This document shows, one piece after another, positions 32,620 through 42,309 of a DNA stretch of 45,075 nucleotides. The position numbers were made by a program, and so were the translations under genes. Within the stretch, counting starts at the first letter, position 1, and each line of letters starts with the position of its first letter. The notes beneath the pieces were generated by a model that worked only from the letters and a program-made list of their open reading frames with translations, was not told where the DNA came from and ran no database searches. This DNA is from Bacteroidota bacterium (lineage in GTDB: Bacteria; Bacteroidota; Rhodothermia; Rhodothermales; UBA10348): contig JAJCYR010000055.1 of the NCBI GenBank assembly GCA_029262775.1, positions 1-45,075 of the forward strand, read 5' to 3'.

Positions 32620-32994
32620 CTACCCCGCGAGCTCGCGGATCCTGGTTTTGAGCGCGGGAAAATCCACCGGTTTGGAGACATAGCCCGCGCAGCCGAGCAC
32701 AGAGGCGCGTTCGCGGTACTCGTCGTTGTCGTAGGCCGTCATCATGCACACCGGTAGCGGCGGCGGTTCGGCCTTTATGCGCTCCATGAGCTCAAGGCCG
32801 GTCATGCCGGGCATGTTGATGTCGGACAGCACCAGGACCACGTCCGTCTTGCCGTGGTCGTGCAGCATGCCGAGGGCTTCCTCGCCCGAGAACGCGAACA
32901 GAAGATCTATTTCGCCCGATGCAATTTCGCGCCGAAACCGCATTCGAAACAACATTTCGACGTCTTTTTCGTCGTCTACAACCAGTACTTTCAT
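32620..32994 (-). CDS. Stand-alone response-regulator receiver
   Basis: A single-domain receiver of 124 residues without an output domain. It shows the acidic pocket 'VVDDEKD', phospho-acceptor Asp58 in 'VLSDINMPGMTG', the Thr in 'MMTAYD' and Lys108 in 'GYVSKPVD'. An unusual helix-1 extension, 'FRMRFRREIASGEIDLLFAF', also occurs in the receiver inside the kinase fusion at 33696 ('QRFRRKIRAGEWKFTFAL'). The two are probably close relatives that share a partner kinase. Likely partners are the histidine kinases at 35997 and 39605. Confidence 0.92.
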   Translation of the reverse strand: MKVLVVDDEKDVEMLFRMRFRREIASGEIDLLFAFSGEEALGMLHDHGKTDVVLVLSDINMPGMTGLELMERIKAEPPPLPVCMMTAYDNDEYRERASVLGCAGYVSKPVDFPALKTRIRELAG

Positions 32995-33064
32995 GGGGGT
33001 GGCACCGGAAATGAGACACTGTATAATCCGTGGGTGACGAGCGGATGATCAGTGCAGGAGTATG

Positions 33065-33072
33065 TACATTTG
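33065..33072 (+). promoter_or_regulatory. -7 element of the sigma factor operon
   Basis: TACATTTG matches the Bacteroidota -7 consensus TAnnTTTG exactly, 30 bp before the sigma factor ATG. A good -33 TTTG is not visible at the expected distance, so strength or dependence on an activator is uncertain. Confidence 0.4.
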
Positions 33073-33102
33073 TGCGCACAATATCCGACACCGCGCCCGC
33101 AC

Positions 33103-33699
33103 ATGCCAGACCCCACCCACGTCACTGTTTTGCTGAACGCGCTGGGAGCGGGTGACCGGCATGCGCTGAATGCACTCTTCCCCATCGTCTACGACGAACT
33201 GCGTGCCCGTGCCCGCAACGAACGGCGCAGGCTCGGCGGCCATGCTACGCTCAACACGACCGCCCTCGTGCACGAAGCGTACGTCAAGCTCGCCGGGCAT
33301 GGTGGCGCTGCGCCCGGCGGCGAGTGGGCCTCCCGCGCCCATTTCTACGCCGTGGCCGCCAAGGCCATGCGCCACATATTCCTGGATTATGCCAAGCGCC
33401 GTGCGGCCATTAAACGGGGTGGCCATGATGAACCCCTTTCACTGGGAGATGCGCCGGTCCCCGCCGATACCGCCGCACTGCCCGACATGAGCCTGGAAGC
33501 CGCGGAGGAGCTCATCCGCTTGCAAGATGCGCTCCAGGCGCTCGCCGCAGAGAACGAGCGTCAGGCGCACGTCGTGGAATGCCGGTTTTTTGGTGGCATG
33601 AGCATTGAGGACACGGCCGTCGCTCTTGGTATATCGCCTGCCACCGTGAAGCGCGACTGGACGAGCGCCCAAATCGCGCTTTGGCGCCATCTCTCATGA
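33103..33699 (+). CDS. ECF sigma factor, TIGR02999-like
   Basis: A 198-residue RNA polymerase sigma factor. The start is the ATG at 33103 (MPDPTHVTVLLNALGAGDRH), which is the typical opening of this family. Region 2 includes 'LFPIVYDELRARARNERRRL', with the family motif 'TLNTTALVHEAYVKL' and 'FYAVAAKAMRHIFLDYAKRR'. Region 4 ends 'MSIEDTAVALGISPATVKRDW', a helix-turn-helix for the -35 element. No anti-sigma gene is present. Members of this group are commonly paired with Ser/Thr kinases, and here the stop overlaps the kinase ATG by 4 nt. Control through the kinase is therefore the best guess. Confidence 0.93.
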   Translation: MPDPTHVTVLLNALGAGDRHALNALFPIVYDELRARARNERRRLGGHATLNTTALVHEAYVKLAGHGGAAPGGEWASRAHFYAVAAKAMRHIFLDYAKRRAAIKRGGHDEPLSLGDAPVPADTAALPDMSLEAAEELIRLQDALQALAAENERQAHVVECRFFGGMSIEDTAVALGISPATVKRDWTSAQIALWRHLS

Positions 33700-35981
33700 G
33701 CGGGCACGAATGGGACATCTCCGAGTGGATTGAACAGGCGCTGGAGCGTCCGGAGGCCGACCGTCCGTCATTCATTGAAAACGCCCCGTCCCACATTGCC
33801 CATGATCTGCGCAACGCCCTTTCTTCGTATATACAGGCGTCCGCGTATCTTGACGGTCTCGCCCGGGACCTCCACCTGCCATCTGCCACCACCGTGACAA
33901 CACCCCACCTCCACCTTGTTGGCTCGGACCTCGCCCATTTCCGCATTCTGGATCACATTGGGGACGGAGGTATGGGCGCCGTTTACCGCGCTGAAGACAC
34001 GCGCCTCGGCCGCACGGTCGCCCTCAAACTGCTCACCGGGGTCGATGCGCCGGGCCGCGAGCGATTTCTGCGCGAAGCCCAGTCCGCTTCAGCCCTCGAC
34101 CACCCCAATATCTGCACCATCTACGAGATCGGCGAAGACGATGGCAATGCCTGGATTGCCATGGCCTGCTACGAGGGGAATACGCTCCGGGCGCTTATTG
34201 ATCGCGGTCCGCTCGACGTGGAATCGGCCATGGACATCGCCCAGCAGGCCGCCTGCGGACTATCTGCCGCGCACGCCAGGGGCATTGTGCACCGCGACAT
34301 CAAACCCGAAAACCTGATGGTGCTCCCCGATGGGCGCCTCGTCATTTTGGACTTTGGACTCGCAAAAGGGGCCGCACACGCCACCATGACCCAGATCGGG
34401 ACCGTCATGGGCACGGCCGCCTACATGAGCCCCGAACAGGCCTCCGGACAGCCGGTCGATCACCGCACCGACATCTGGTCGCTCGGCTCCGTCTTCTACG
34501 AAATGCTCGCCGGTGAGCGCCCCTTTCCGGGTGCGTATCCACAAGCCATTCTCTACGGCATCATGAACACCGATCCCGAGCCGCTCTCGGGTCGCCGGTC
34601 GGGCCTGCCGCTGCAACTCGTCGAGATCGTGGATCGGATGCTCCAGAAAGCGCCCGGCGATCGCTTTTCGAATCTGCAGGAGATGATGGATGCGGTCGCT
34701 GCGGTCCGTTCCCGCGCCGCAGCCCGGAGTGAGGTGCGTGGCCGCGTGGCGGCCGAACCCGCTGGGGCCGAACCCGCTGGGGCCGAGCCCGCTGGGGCCG
34801 AGCCCGCTGCGGCAGGCGACGGCGCCCCTGCGGCTGGCGACCCCGGCGTATTGCACCTGCTCTGCGTGGACGACGAGCCGGAACTCGAACTCCTCATGCA
34901 ACAGCGCTTCCGCAGGAAAATCCGCGCGGGCGAATGGAAGTTCACCTTTGCTCTCGACGGTCAGGATGCGCTCAACAAGCTGGAGGAGCACCCTGAAACA
35001 GGCGTCATCCTGACAGATCTGAACATGCCGCGCATGGACGGGCTGACGCTGCTCTCGCGGCTTGCCGCGCTCGAAAGGCCGCTGCGCACCGTCGTCGTAT
35101 CGGCCTATGGCGACCTCGAGAAAATCCGCACGGCCATGAACCGCGGCGCATTCGATTTCGTCACGAAGCCCATCGATTTCAAAGACCTTGAAACCACGAT
35201 CGACAAGGCGGCCACCGACCTCGATGCGTACCGACGGGCGCTTCGCGGGCAGAACCAGGCCGTATCTATCCACCAGGAACTGGATGTCGCCCGTCGCATC
35301 CAGGATGCCACCATGCCGATCAGTTTCCCGAGGAACACGTTCGGCTTTTCGTCACCGGCCGGAGAAATCAACTCCACCTTCTACGACGCGTTTGACGTCG
35401 CGGGCGACCGCGTGGGTCTCATTCTCGGCGAAGTCCGCGGACGCAGCGTCACATCGACGCTGCTGCTCGCCATGGGCCAGACCTTCCTCAAGGGCCTGAT
35501 CCAACAGGGTATTGAGCTTTCGCGTGCCGTCCAGATGCTCAATCAGATGCTCTTTGCGGACGATTTGCCCTCCCTCTCGCTGCAGCTCGTGGCCGCCATC
35601 GTGGACCCGGCGACCGGGGTCGTAAACGTGATCAATGCCGGGCACCAGGAGCCCTGGATACTCGGCGCGTCGGGCCATGTGGACATGATTGGCGCGGGCG
35701 GCCCACCCATCTGGCAGGCCACAGACGGCGCATGGAGTGTCCAGACGGCAACGCTGGAGGCCGGCGACGCCCTCATCCTCTGCTCGGGGGGCTGTGCGCG
35801 CGTACCCGACACTGGCGGCCAGCCGTTCTCTGTCGAACGCCTGGCCGCGACGCTCCGGGAAACGACCGATGCCCGCCCCACGGCCCTCATCCGGAGCGTC
35901 CTCCGCGCCGCCAGTGAGCACCGGGGCTCGGCTCCGCAGCGCGAAGACCTGACGCTCGTGGCCATGCAGCGGGAAGCCTGA
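33696..35981 (+). CDS. Ser/Thr kinase-receiver-SpoIIE-like fusion
   Basis: The product has 761 residues from the ATG at 33696, in an ATGA overlap with the sigma gene. The N-terminal helical region (1-75) is typical of kinases next to TIGR02999 sigma factors. The kinase domain (about 82-340) is complete: glycine loop 'IGDGGMGAVYRAE', Lys111, 'HRDIKPEN' (Asp201), 'DFGLAKG' (Asp219), 'GTAAYMSPEQ'. A linker of AEPAG units (352-371) comes from a 15-bp tandem repeat. The receiver (about 386-500) has Asp441 and Lys491. The C-terminal domain (about 525-761) looks like SpoIIE/RsbU phosphatase, but its metal ligands are altered: 'STFYD' for GDFYD, 'GEVRGR' for DVSGKG, 'CSGGC' for TDG, 'REDLT' for DDIT. 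It may be a pseudo-phosphatase. The kinase should be active. Confidence 0.92.
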   Translation: MSGHEWDISEWIEQALERPEADRPSFIENAPSHIAHDLRNALSSYIQASAYLDGLARDLHLPSATTVTTPHLHLVGSDLAHFRILDHIGDGGMGAVYRAEDTRLGRTVALKLLTGVDAPGRERFLREAQSASALDHPNICTIYEIGEDDGNAWIAMACYEGNTLRALIDRGPLDVESAMDIAQQAACGLSAAHARGIVHRDIKPENLMVLPDGRLVILDFGLAKGAAHATMTQIGTVMGTAAYMSPEQASGQPVDHRTDIWSLGSVFYEMLAGERPFPGAYPQAILYGIMNTDPEPLSGRRSGLPLQLVEIVDRMLQKAPGDRFSNLQEMMDAVAAVRSRAAARSEVRGRVAAEPAGAEPAGAEPAGAEPAAAGDGAPAAGDPGVLHLLCVDDEPELELLMQQRFRRKIRAGEWKFTFALDGQDALNKLEEHPETGVILTDLNMPRMDGLTLLSRLAALERPLRTVVVSAYGDLEKIRTAMNRGAFDFVTKPIDFKDLETTIDKAATDLDAYRRALRGQNQAVSIHQELDVARRIQDATMPISFPRNTFGFSSPAGEINSTFYDAFDVAGDRVGLILGEVRGRSVTSTLLLAMGQTFLKGLIQQGIELSRAVQMLNQMLFADDLPSLSLQLVAAIVDPATGVVNVINAGHQEPWILGASGHVDMIGAGGPPIWQATDGAWSVQTATLEAGDALILCSGGCARVPDTGGQPFSVERLAATLRETTDARPTALIRSVLRAASEHRGSAPQREDLTLVAMQREA
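34751..34810. repeat. 15-bp in-frame minisatellite (4 units)
   Basis: Four consecutive units of GGCCGAACCCGCTGG, with A-to-G and final G-to-C variants, encode repeated Ala-Glu-Pro-Ala-Gly in the linker between the kinase and the receiver. Unit number could vary between strains without breaking the frame. Confidence 0.85.
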
Positions 35982-35996
35982 GGCCTTCTACTCTAC

Positions 35997-38900
35997 CTAC
36001 TCTACGGGAAGTGAGATCACGAATTCCGCGCCACCACCCGCGCTTTTTCGAACCATCATCGTACCCCCGTGACCCTTCGTGACAATGTCGTAGCTGAGGC
36101 TGAGGCCGAGCCCTGTACCCTCGCCGGTCGTCTTGGTGGTAAAAAATGGCTCAAAAATCCGACTCTTGATGTCGTCCGGTATGCCCGGCCCGTTGTCGGA
36201 CACCGTGATCTCGACGCAGTCGTCCATTCTCCGCGTGGCCACGCGAACCAGTGCTCCCTCCACGCCCGCCGAGTGTAGCGCCTGGAAGGCGTTGTTGAGC
36301 AGGTTCACGAGCACACGCCCCAGATCCTGCGGCTGTACGCGCAGCCGTCCGGCATCCGGCGTGAAGTCGCGGTCAATGTCCACCTCAAAGCCGTGGTCCC
36401 GCGCCCGCATGCCATGCCAGGCGAGCGATGCATACTCGCCCACGAATTCGTTCACGTCGATCTCTTCCATTTCCCCCGCCCCGCCGCGCGCGTGCTGCAT
36501 CATGGCGCGCACAATGCTGTCGGCCCGCTTGCCGTGCTTGGCAATCTGCGACGTGTTCTGGAGGAGGTCTTCTACAATCTGTGTCACGGCGTCCGTATCG
36601 CCCGACTTCAGGGCGTCGCGCAGCTCCTCGGCCAGTTCGCTGCTGACCTCCGCAAAATTGTTCACGAAATTGAGCGGATTCTTGATTTCATGGGCAATGC
36701 CCGCCGTCAACGAGCCGAGGGAAGCCAACTTTTCCTGTTCCACGAGCTGCGACTGCATCGCCTTGAGCTCAGCGTGCGACTGTGCAAGCGCCTTATGCTG
36801 CTTCTCGATTTTGCGGGCCTGCGCCAGTTCGCGCTCGCGCGCCAATTCGCGCTCGCGCTGCAGCACACGGCGACGCTGCACGCGATCTACGGCGAAGACC
36901 AATCCGGCCAGGATGGCCGCATAGATCAGGAAGGCCCACCACCGGGTGTACCACGGTGACAGGATGGTGAACCGGACCGTTGCGCCGTCGGCGTTCCAGA
37001 CACCGTCGCTGTTGGCGGCAATCACGCGGAACGTGTATTCTCCGGGCGAAAGGTTCGTATAGGATGCTTCATTCCGTCCTTCGGCATCGACCCAGTCCAT
37101 CTGCTCCGGCTCCAGCCGGTAGCGAATACGGTTCGCTTCCGGCCGCTTGTAATGGAGGGCCGCGAACTGGAACGAAGGTGCGTCCTGGTCGTGACGGAGC
37201 ACAATGGATTCCGTATCTACAATGGATTTCGCGAGCGGCGAGCCGGGACCCGGCACGACCTTGGTGTTGAACAACAGGAATTCGGTAATGGCAACGTCCG
37301 GCGCCACGTTGTTCGTACGGAGCTGTGTCGGGAAGAAGGCATTGAAGCCCTGCACACCGCCGAAGAAAAGCTCATTGTTGTCCGTTCGGGCGAGCACACC
37401 CTCGTTGAATTCGAGCGACTGCAGGCCGTACTCCATGCCGAAGCGGCGGAACGTTTCGGTCGCTGGATCGAACCGATACAGTCCGGAATTGGTGGGCGCC
37501 CAGAGCGTTGTCTCAGCGTCCCAGATCCCGGTATACACTGCTGGATCCATCAATCCGTCCTCTGCACCGTAGTGGGTAAACCGCCCGGTGGAAACATCCA
37601 GCTTGCTCATCCCGGCGCCATATGAATTGAAAAACACCTCGTTCGGGTCATCCGGATGGGGGTGTATGCCGTTCACGGCTCCACCGCTCCACGACGTCCG
37701 GTCTTCCGGCCTGTAGGTGTAGTACGTGGCGTCATCTGTCGCCGGGTTGTACCGCAGGATGGTGCTTTTGGCGCCATCCTCAGTGAGACCGAACCAGAGC
37801 ACGCCGTTCGCATCTTCCGTCATGACGCGAGGAAGAAACCGGTGGGGATCGGCCGGGGCGTCCGCCCGTTCCCAAAAATCGACGGGGGTAATTCCACCGT
37901 CCGGAAAGTAGAGTAGATTGCCGAACAGACTGGTCCAGATCGTTCCCCGGCTGTCCTGCATGAGCCTCCAGGTCACGTCGTTGCCGACCTGTACGCCGCG
38001 CGGCTCTTTCATGGACCAGAACTGGCTGCTGCCCGTGCTCGGATCTATGCGTGAAATGCCTCCGCGGGTTCCTACGTAGTGAATACCCTCGGCCGTCTCC
38101 ACCATATCCCGGACATTGTTGTTCGGGAGCATACCGTTCTCAACGGTATAGCGCGGTATGAGGCGCCGCTGGCGTTCGTCAAAGACGACGACGCCGCCCG
38201 TCCCTGGAATATCCGCATTCTCGTGTGTCCCAAAGTACACATCGCCGGATTGTCCTCGAAACAGGGGTGCTTGCGACGACGCCTGTGTGCGCCAAAACTG
38301 TACGGTGCCCGACGTGCGGTCAATCCGGTTCAGGTACCATCCCGGTTCCGAGGACTCCGAACCGAACGCGGCAACCCACAGGATGCCATTCGATTCGGGA
38401 TAAATAGCCCAGACGACTTCACCCCGCATGGAATTCGGGTTGTCCGGCGAGGCCTCCCCTTTGACAAAGCCCATGGCCGTCGGGTCGAACCGGGTCACGC
38501 CGAAGCCACCTGTGCTCGCCCACACAATTCCCGTCCGGTCCGTGTACATGGTGCCGATGGCATTCGAAAGCAGTTCGCCCCCGCCAGCTCCCGAGCCGGA
38601 CCCCGACCGATAGGTCTGATAGGCGCCCGTCTCGACGTTCATCCGGACCACGCCTTCGACGGTGCCCACCCATACAATGCCAGGCGTGTTCGGGTCGGAA
38701 ACGGCCTGAATGGCCCGATCGGCATCACTTTTCGTAACATCATAGTGTCGTGAAGAGTCATTGGCCGTATTCAAACGAAACAGGCCGTCGTCCAGCGTGC
38801 CAATCCAGAAGACGCCCGGCTCATGGATATCCTCGACTGCTGCTGTGGTACCGCTCGGCACGTCAAGCAGCTTGGCCAACGTACCCGCCTGCAGATGGAA

Positions 38901-39608
38901 CCGGTACACACCGTTGCCACCACTTACAATGAAGGTGTCCCCCTCTCCTTCCTGCACGACGGCACTCGTCCATCCGATGTCTCCGCCATTGCCGCTGTGG
39001 CTTCCCCAGTGTGTCACGTTGCCGGACTCCGGATCGAGTTGCTGAAACCCGCTCGCCGACGACGACCAGATGCGTCCCTCTGAATCAATTCCGAGGAACA
39101 CACTTCGGCCCGGTTGCAGTTTTGTGCTGTCTACGGCGGACGAATAATAATTCCGGGACTGGCCGGTATTCGGGTCGAACCGGCCAATCGTTCCGTCCTC
39201 GTAGCTCATCCACAGGAAGCCCTCGTCATCTTCCTGGATTTCCCAGATAAAGGTGTCATGGACGGACGCGGAATCGAACGGATCGGGCATGAAACGCTCG
39301 ACCCGCGTTCCGTCGTAGCGGTTCAGGCCCAATTCTGTGCCGAACCACATGAACCCCTTGCTGTCCTGGGCAATGGAATAGACGGTGGACTGGCTGAGCC
39401 CATCTTCCAGCGTCACGTTTTCAAAGCGGATGGGCAGATCCGTGGCGCCGGGTGAGAAGGCCACTTCGTCGTCGGCAACCTGGCGGGCCTGGGCCGGCGC
39501 GGTGGCCAGCAGGCTGGCGGACAGGAGGAGGACTGGCAGAATGGCGATTCTCAGACACATGGTGGTGGGGTGAATGGGTGGATACGGGGTGGGGCGGATC
39601 CGTGTCAT
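35997..39608 (-). CDS. Periplasmic-propeller sensor histidine kinase
   Basis: A 1203-residue membrane kinase. The ATG at 39608 overlaps the upstream kinase stop as ATGA; an internal Met (residue 17) begins the signal peptide 'MCLRIAILPVLLLSASLLAT'. The periplasmic part (about 45-800) consists of two-component-regulator propeller repeats ('GLSQSTVYSIAQDSKGFMWF', 'LGLNRYDG', 'FWIGTLDDGLFRL'). A Y_Y_Y domain follows (about 805-900, 'NRIRYRLEPEQMDWVDAEGR'). One transmembrane helix (about 908-928) leads to a coiled coil. The kinase core has His973 in '[19 protein letters not shown]' and a full ATPase domain ('GRVLVNLLNNAFQAL', '[14 protein letters not shown]'). No receiver or AraC-type domain is fused, unlike many Bacteroides hybrids, so it needs a separate receiver such as that at 32620. 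Confidence 0.93.
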   Translation of the reverse strand: MTRIRPTPYPPIHPTTMCLRIAILPVLLLSASLLATAPAQARQVADDEVAFSPGATDLPIRFENVTLEDGLSQSTVYSIAQDSKGFMWFGTELGLNRYDGTRVERFMPDPFDSASVHDTFIWEIQEDDEGFLWMSYEDGTIGRFDPNTGQSRNYYSSAVDSTKLQPGRSVFLGIDSEGRIWSSSASGFQQLDPESGNVTHWGSHSGNGGDIGWTSAVVQEGEGDTFIVSGGNGVYRFHLQAGTLAKLLDVPSGTTAAVEDIHEPGVFWIGTLDDGLFRLNTANDSSRHYDVTKSDADRAIQAVSDPNTPGIVWVGTVEGVVRMNVETGAYQTYRSGSGSGAGGGELLSNAIGTMYTDRTGIVWASTGGFGVTRFDPTAMGFVKGEASPDNPNSMRGEVVWAIYPESNGILWVAAFGSESSEPGWYLNRIDRTSGTVQFWRTQASSQAPLFRGQSGDVYFGTHENADIPGTGGVVVFDERQRRLIPRYTVENGMLPNNNVRDMVETAEGIHYVGTRGGISRIDPSTGSSQFWSMKEPRGVQVGNDVTWRLMQDSRGTIWTSLFGNLLYFPDGGITPVDFWERADAPADPHRFLPRVMTEDANGVLWFGLTEDGAKSTILRYNPATDDATYYTYRPEDRTSWSGGAVNGIHPHPDDPNEVFFNSYGAGMSKLDVSTGRFTHYGAEDGLMDPAVYTGIWDAETTLWAPTNSGLYRFDPATETFRRFGMEYGLQSLEFNEGVLARTDNNELFFGGVQGFNAFFPTQLRTNNVAPDVAITEFLLFNTKVVPGPGSPLAKSIVDTESIVLRHDQDAPSFQFAALHYKRPEANRIRYRLEPEQMDWVDAEGRNEASYTNLSPGEYTFRVIAANSDGVWNADGATVRFTILSPWYTRWWAFLIYAAILAGLVFAVDRVQRRRVLQRERELARERELAQARKIEKQHKALAQSHAELKAMQSQLVEQEKLASLGSLTAGIAHEIKNPLNFVNNFAEVSSELAEELRDALKSGDTDAVTQIVEDLLQNTSQIAKHGKRADSIVRAMMQHARGGAGEMEEIDVNEFVGEYASLAWHGMRARDHGFEVDIDRDFTPDAGRLRVQPQDLGRVLVNLLNNAFQALHSAGVEGALVRVATRRMDDCVEITVSDNGPGIPDDIKSRIFEPFFTTKTTGEGTGLGLSLSYDIVTKGHGGTMMVRKSAGGGAEFVISLPVE

Positions 39609-41170
39609 GGTAAGGTGATCGTAAATACAGCACCTCCGTCGGGCGCGCTGCCCGCCGTCATAGTACCGCCGTGCCCTTTCGTCACGATGTCGTGACTCAG
39701 GCTGAGGCCAAGACCCGTGCCTTCGCCCGTCGGCTTCGTGGTGAAGAAGGGCTCGAAGATTTTCTCGCGGATGGCGTCCGGGATGCCGGGGCCGGTATCT
39801 GTAACTTTTATTGTTACATTTTTTCCGTCCGCTGAACGGCCTGTTTCAACGCGTACGGCGCGTTTTGGGGCGGCGCCGTCCATCTGCGTGGCGTAGAACG
39901 CATTGTTCAACAGGTTGAGCAGCACGCGGCCCATGTCCTGGGGCTGCATCGTAGTTTCTCCGGCGTCGTCCGCGAAGGCGCGCTCCACTTCGCAGTCGAA
40001 CGCGTGATCCTTGGCGCGCATGCCGTGCCAGGCCAGGTCAATGTATTCCGCTACGAAGGCGTTTACGTCGACCGTTTCCCGCTCGGCCGCGCCGCCGCGC
40101 GCGTGCTGCATCATCGAGCGCACAATGGCGTCCGCCCGACCGCCGTGCTTCGCGATCTGCTCGGCGTTGGCGCGCAGGTCATCCATGATGGCGCGGGCTT
40201 CTTTCGCGCGCGCGCCATCTGCTTCTTTAAGGTCGCCATCCTGCCCCATGCCGAGCGCGTCGGCGAGCTCATCCACCAGTTCCCGGCTTACCTCCGCAAA
40301 GTTGTTCACGAAGTTCAGCGGGTTCTTGATTTCGTGGGCAATGCCAGCGGTCAGAGAGCCGAGGGAGGCCAGTTTTTCCGATTGGATGAGCTGCTCCTGG
40401 GTGGCTTGCAGTTGTATCAGGTCGGACTCGGCCTGTTGCAGGTCCTCAAACCGCCGATAGGCAAAGTCGAACGCATTGGCGAACCGCAGGAGGACGGCCT
40501 TCGCCTCATCGCTCGGATCGGCCTCACCGAACAGCAGGAAGCCGATCTCCCCATGCGTAGTTCGGGCCTGGACGAAGGTGAAACCGCCTCTTTGCCGGAC
40601 ATCGTCCTCCGTGACCGCCTCCGGATCGATACGGTGGAAGTCCCCGTCCTCGATCATGTGACGCAGGTACTGAACCGCGGCCTCTGGATCAAACTTGAAG
40701 ACGCCCAGGGGCTCCTCGCTCCGCTCCCATTCCATGAGGGCAGGAACGGCGGAGAAATCCCGCGGGAGGTCCATGATGAACTCTATTTTTTTGCCCCCGA
40801 CACCGGTCAGGGCTTTTTCATACCCCTTGTCCGTCCATTTGGCGTGCCAGAACATCTCGCACGGGAAGCCGAGCCCATGATACTCGTCGTACATGGTCAG
40901 CACCACGTCGAGTAGCTCTTTTGGGGACTGCATGGCGACGGCCCGGGAACGGACCCGTTCGAGCGCATGGTCCACCTTGAGAGCAGAAAGCGCCGCTTCC
41001 AACGCCGCATTGGCTTCTTCAACGGCGTTCCGCTTTGCCTCCAGCTCGGCGACCGATTCGTCGAGGAAGATGGCCGTCGTACGCTTTATTTTCTCGAGCC
41101 GCTGGAGTCGGAACTCGAGCATTTCGATTTCCTCCTGCATGGCCCGAATGGTCTCGTCGTGTTCGCTCAT
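39605..41170 (-). CDS. Soluble histidine kinase with GAF-like input domain
   Basis: A 521-residue cytoplasmic kinase without membrane helices. An N-terminal coiled coil (about 1-75) leads to a GAF-like region (about 75-245) and a second coiled coil '[20 protein letters not shown]'. The H-box has His279 in '[20 protein letters not shown]', nearly the same as in the propeller kinase downstream. The ATPase domain is complete ('[10 protein letters not shown]', '[10 protein letters not shown]', '[14 protein letters not shown]'). Overlaps of 4 nt link it to the FIST gene upstream (41167) and the propeller kinase downstream (39608). The near-identical catalytic cores suggest tandem duplication and shared receivers. 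Confidence 0.93.
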   Translation of the reverse strand: MSEHDETIRAMQEEIEMLEFRLQRLEKIKRTTAIFLDESVAELEAKRNAVEEANAALEAALSALKVDHALERVRSRAVAMQSPKELLDVVLTMYDEYHGLGFPCEMFWHAKWTDKGYEKALTGVGGKKIEFIMDLPRDFSAVPALMEWERSEEPLGVFKFDPEAAVQYLRHMIEDGDFHRIDPEAVTEDDVRQRGGFTFVQARTTHGEIGFLLFGEADPSDEAKAVLLRFANAFDFAYRRFEDLQQAESDLIQLQATQEQLIQSEKLASLGSLTAGIAHEIKNPLNFVNNFAEVSRELVDELADALGMGQDGDLKEADGARAKEARAIMDDLRANAEQIAKHGGRADAIVRSMMQHARGGAAERETVDVNAFVAEYIDLAWHGMRAKDHAFDCEVERAFADDAGETTMQPQDMGRVLLNLLNNAFYATQMDGAAPKRAVRVETGRSADGKNVTIKVTDTGPGIPDAIREKIFEPFFTTKPTGEGTGLGLSLSHDIVTKGHGGTMTAGSAPDGGAVFTITLP

Positions 41171-42309
41171 TTTTCCTTCAGCACCACACAGCAGGACGTG
41201 ACGTTATTGAGTTCATTGGCACCACCCGTGACACGGGCGATTTCTCCGAGTGAGAAGAATCCGGCCAACGGCGCATTCCATATGTCCCGGACGGTGTTGA
41301 TTTCCCGTTTCATGAGAGGGCCCAGGGAAAGCCGCCGACCGGCGCACGAAAAATACACGATGGCATCGGCGTCTGGCGCCCGCTCCTGCTGGAGGCCTTG
41401 ACATGCGTTGATTACCGCATCTATCACGTCATCGTCGGGCGGCAGTGAAAACCGGATCTGTGATCCCTGGGGGACGCGGCCGTTGCACATCACCGAACTG
41501 GATGTCGCATCGTACACGAGGGACGGTCGCATGACCGATGCACCTTCCTCCCGAATGAGCTGCGGTGGCAGCGACATGGCAAATTCGTTGATCCAGAGCT
41601 CAGGCGTCAGCTCCTCCCGCGTGCACACACCAGAGTATTTCAACATGAGGTCGAGCGCCGGCTGGCCATCGATTTCGTGGACCCACATTCCCTCGCTCCT
41701 GGTGACAGTCTTCACAGGCCCGACCGGCTGCCACCCGCACGTCGCGACGGCATTGACTGCATAACGGTCCCCGTCAATCACCAGTGAGACGACGCCGCGC
41801 TCCAGGTCCACGTCATCCGTGAACACGGCATTGTCCAGCGTATCGGGGTCCATTCCGGCCATGGCGCCGAAAATGTCGGCTTTCGTGCCAATGACCGACT
41901 CAATGCCTGCAATGACGTCCTCCGCAATCGTTTCCATATGGCTCGTGGCCACCAGGAAAACCGGGTTGGAGAACCAGCTCTGCGCCTGCTGCGCCATGCG
42001 GGCTGCCACGTCGTGCTCCGACCCCAGACTGAGGTCGTCATGCACCAAGCGGAATGCATCCTCGTCCATGTCGAGCAGAAGGATGGCGACGGTACCGGTT
42101 CCGTAGTCTCCGTCCACGAACTCGCCGTACGTCGTGCAGCCGAACACCTGGATGCCACCAGCGGCAAACAGGGCGCGCAGCGGCTCCCGGTCCCAACGGG
42201 CCGAAACGAACACGACGGCGATGGTCGGGCGGAATCCGCCTTCCAGCGCCAACTGCAGTGCGGTTGCCGCTTCAGCCATATTGTCTGCCTGAAATGATTT
42301 TGCCCTCAT
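41167..42309 (-). CDS. FIST-domain sensor protein (second copy)
   Basis: A 380-residue cytoplasmic protein with FIST_N (about 20-215) and FIST_C (about 220-365) domains. The start at 42309 (MRAKSFQADNMAEAATALQL) lies in an ATGA overlap with the preceding FIST gene; an ATG ten codons upstream has no such support. Typical patterns are 'GGIQVFGCTTYGEF', 'RSEGMWVHEIDGQPALDLML' and the FIST_C Cys motif 'AIVYFSCAGRRLSLGPLMKR'. FIST proteins bind small ligands; the NosP group binds heme and NO and controls a partner kinase. Here the kinase gene follows with a 4-nt overlap, so it is probably the partner. The ligand is not known. Confidence 0.9.
   Translation of the reverse strand: MRAKSFQADNMAEAATALQLALEGGFRPTIAVVFVSARWDREPLRALFAAGGIQVFGCTTYGEFVDGDYGTGTVAILLLDMDEDAFRLVHDDLSLGSEHDVAARMAQQAQSWFSNPVFLVATSHMETIAEDVIAGIESVIGTKADIFGAMAGMDPDTLDNAVFTDDVDLERGVVSLVIDGDRYAVNAVATCGWQPVGPVKTVTRSEGMWVHEIDGQPALDLMLKYSGVCTREELTPELWINEFAMSLPPQLIREEGASVMRPSLVYDATSSSVMCNGRVPQGSQIRFSLPPDDDVIDAVINACQGLQQERAPDADAIVYFSCAGRRLSLGPLMKREINTVRDIWNAPLAGFFSLGEIARVTGGANELNNVTSCCVVLKEK

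Noticed and set aside
34260-35273. 337-codon - strand frame opposite the kinase fusion
   Set aside because: It lacks domain patterns and lies opposite conserved kinase and receiver motifs.
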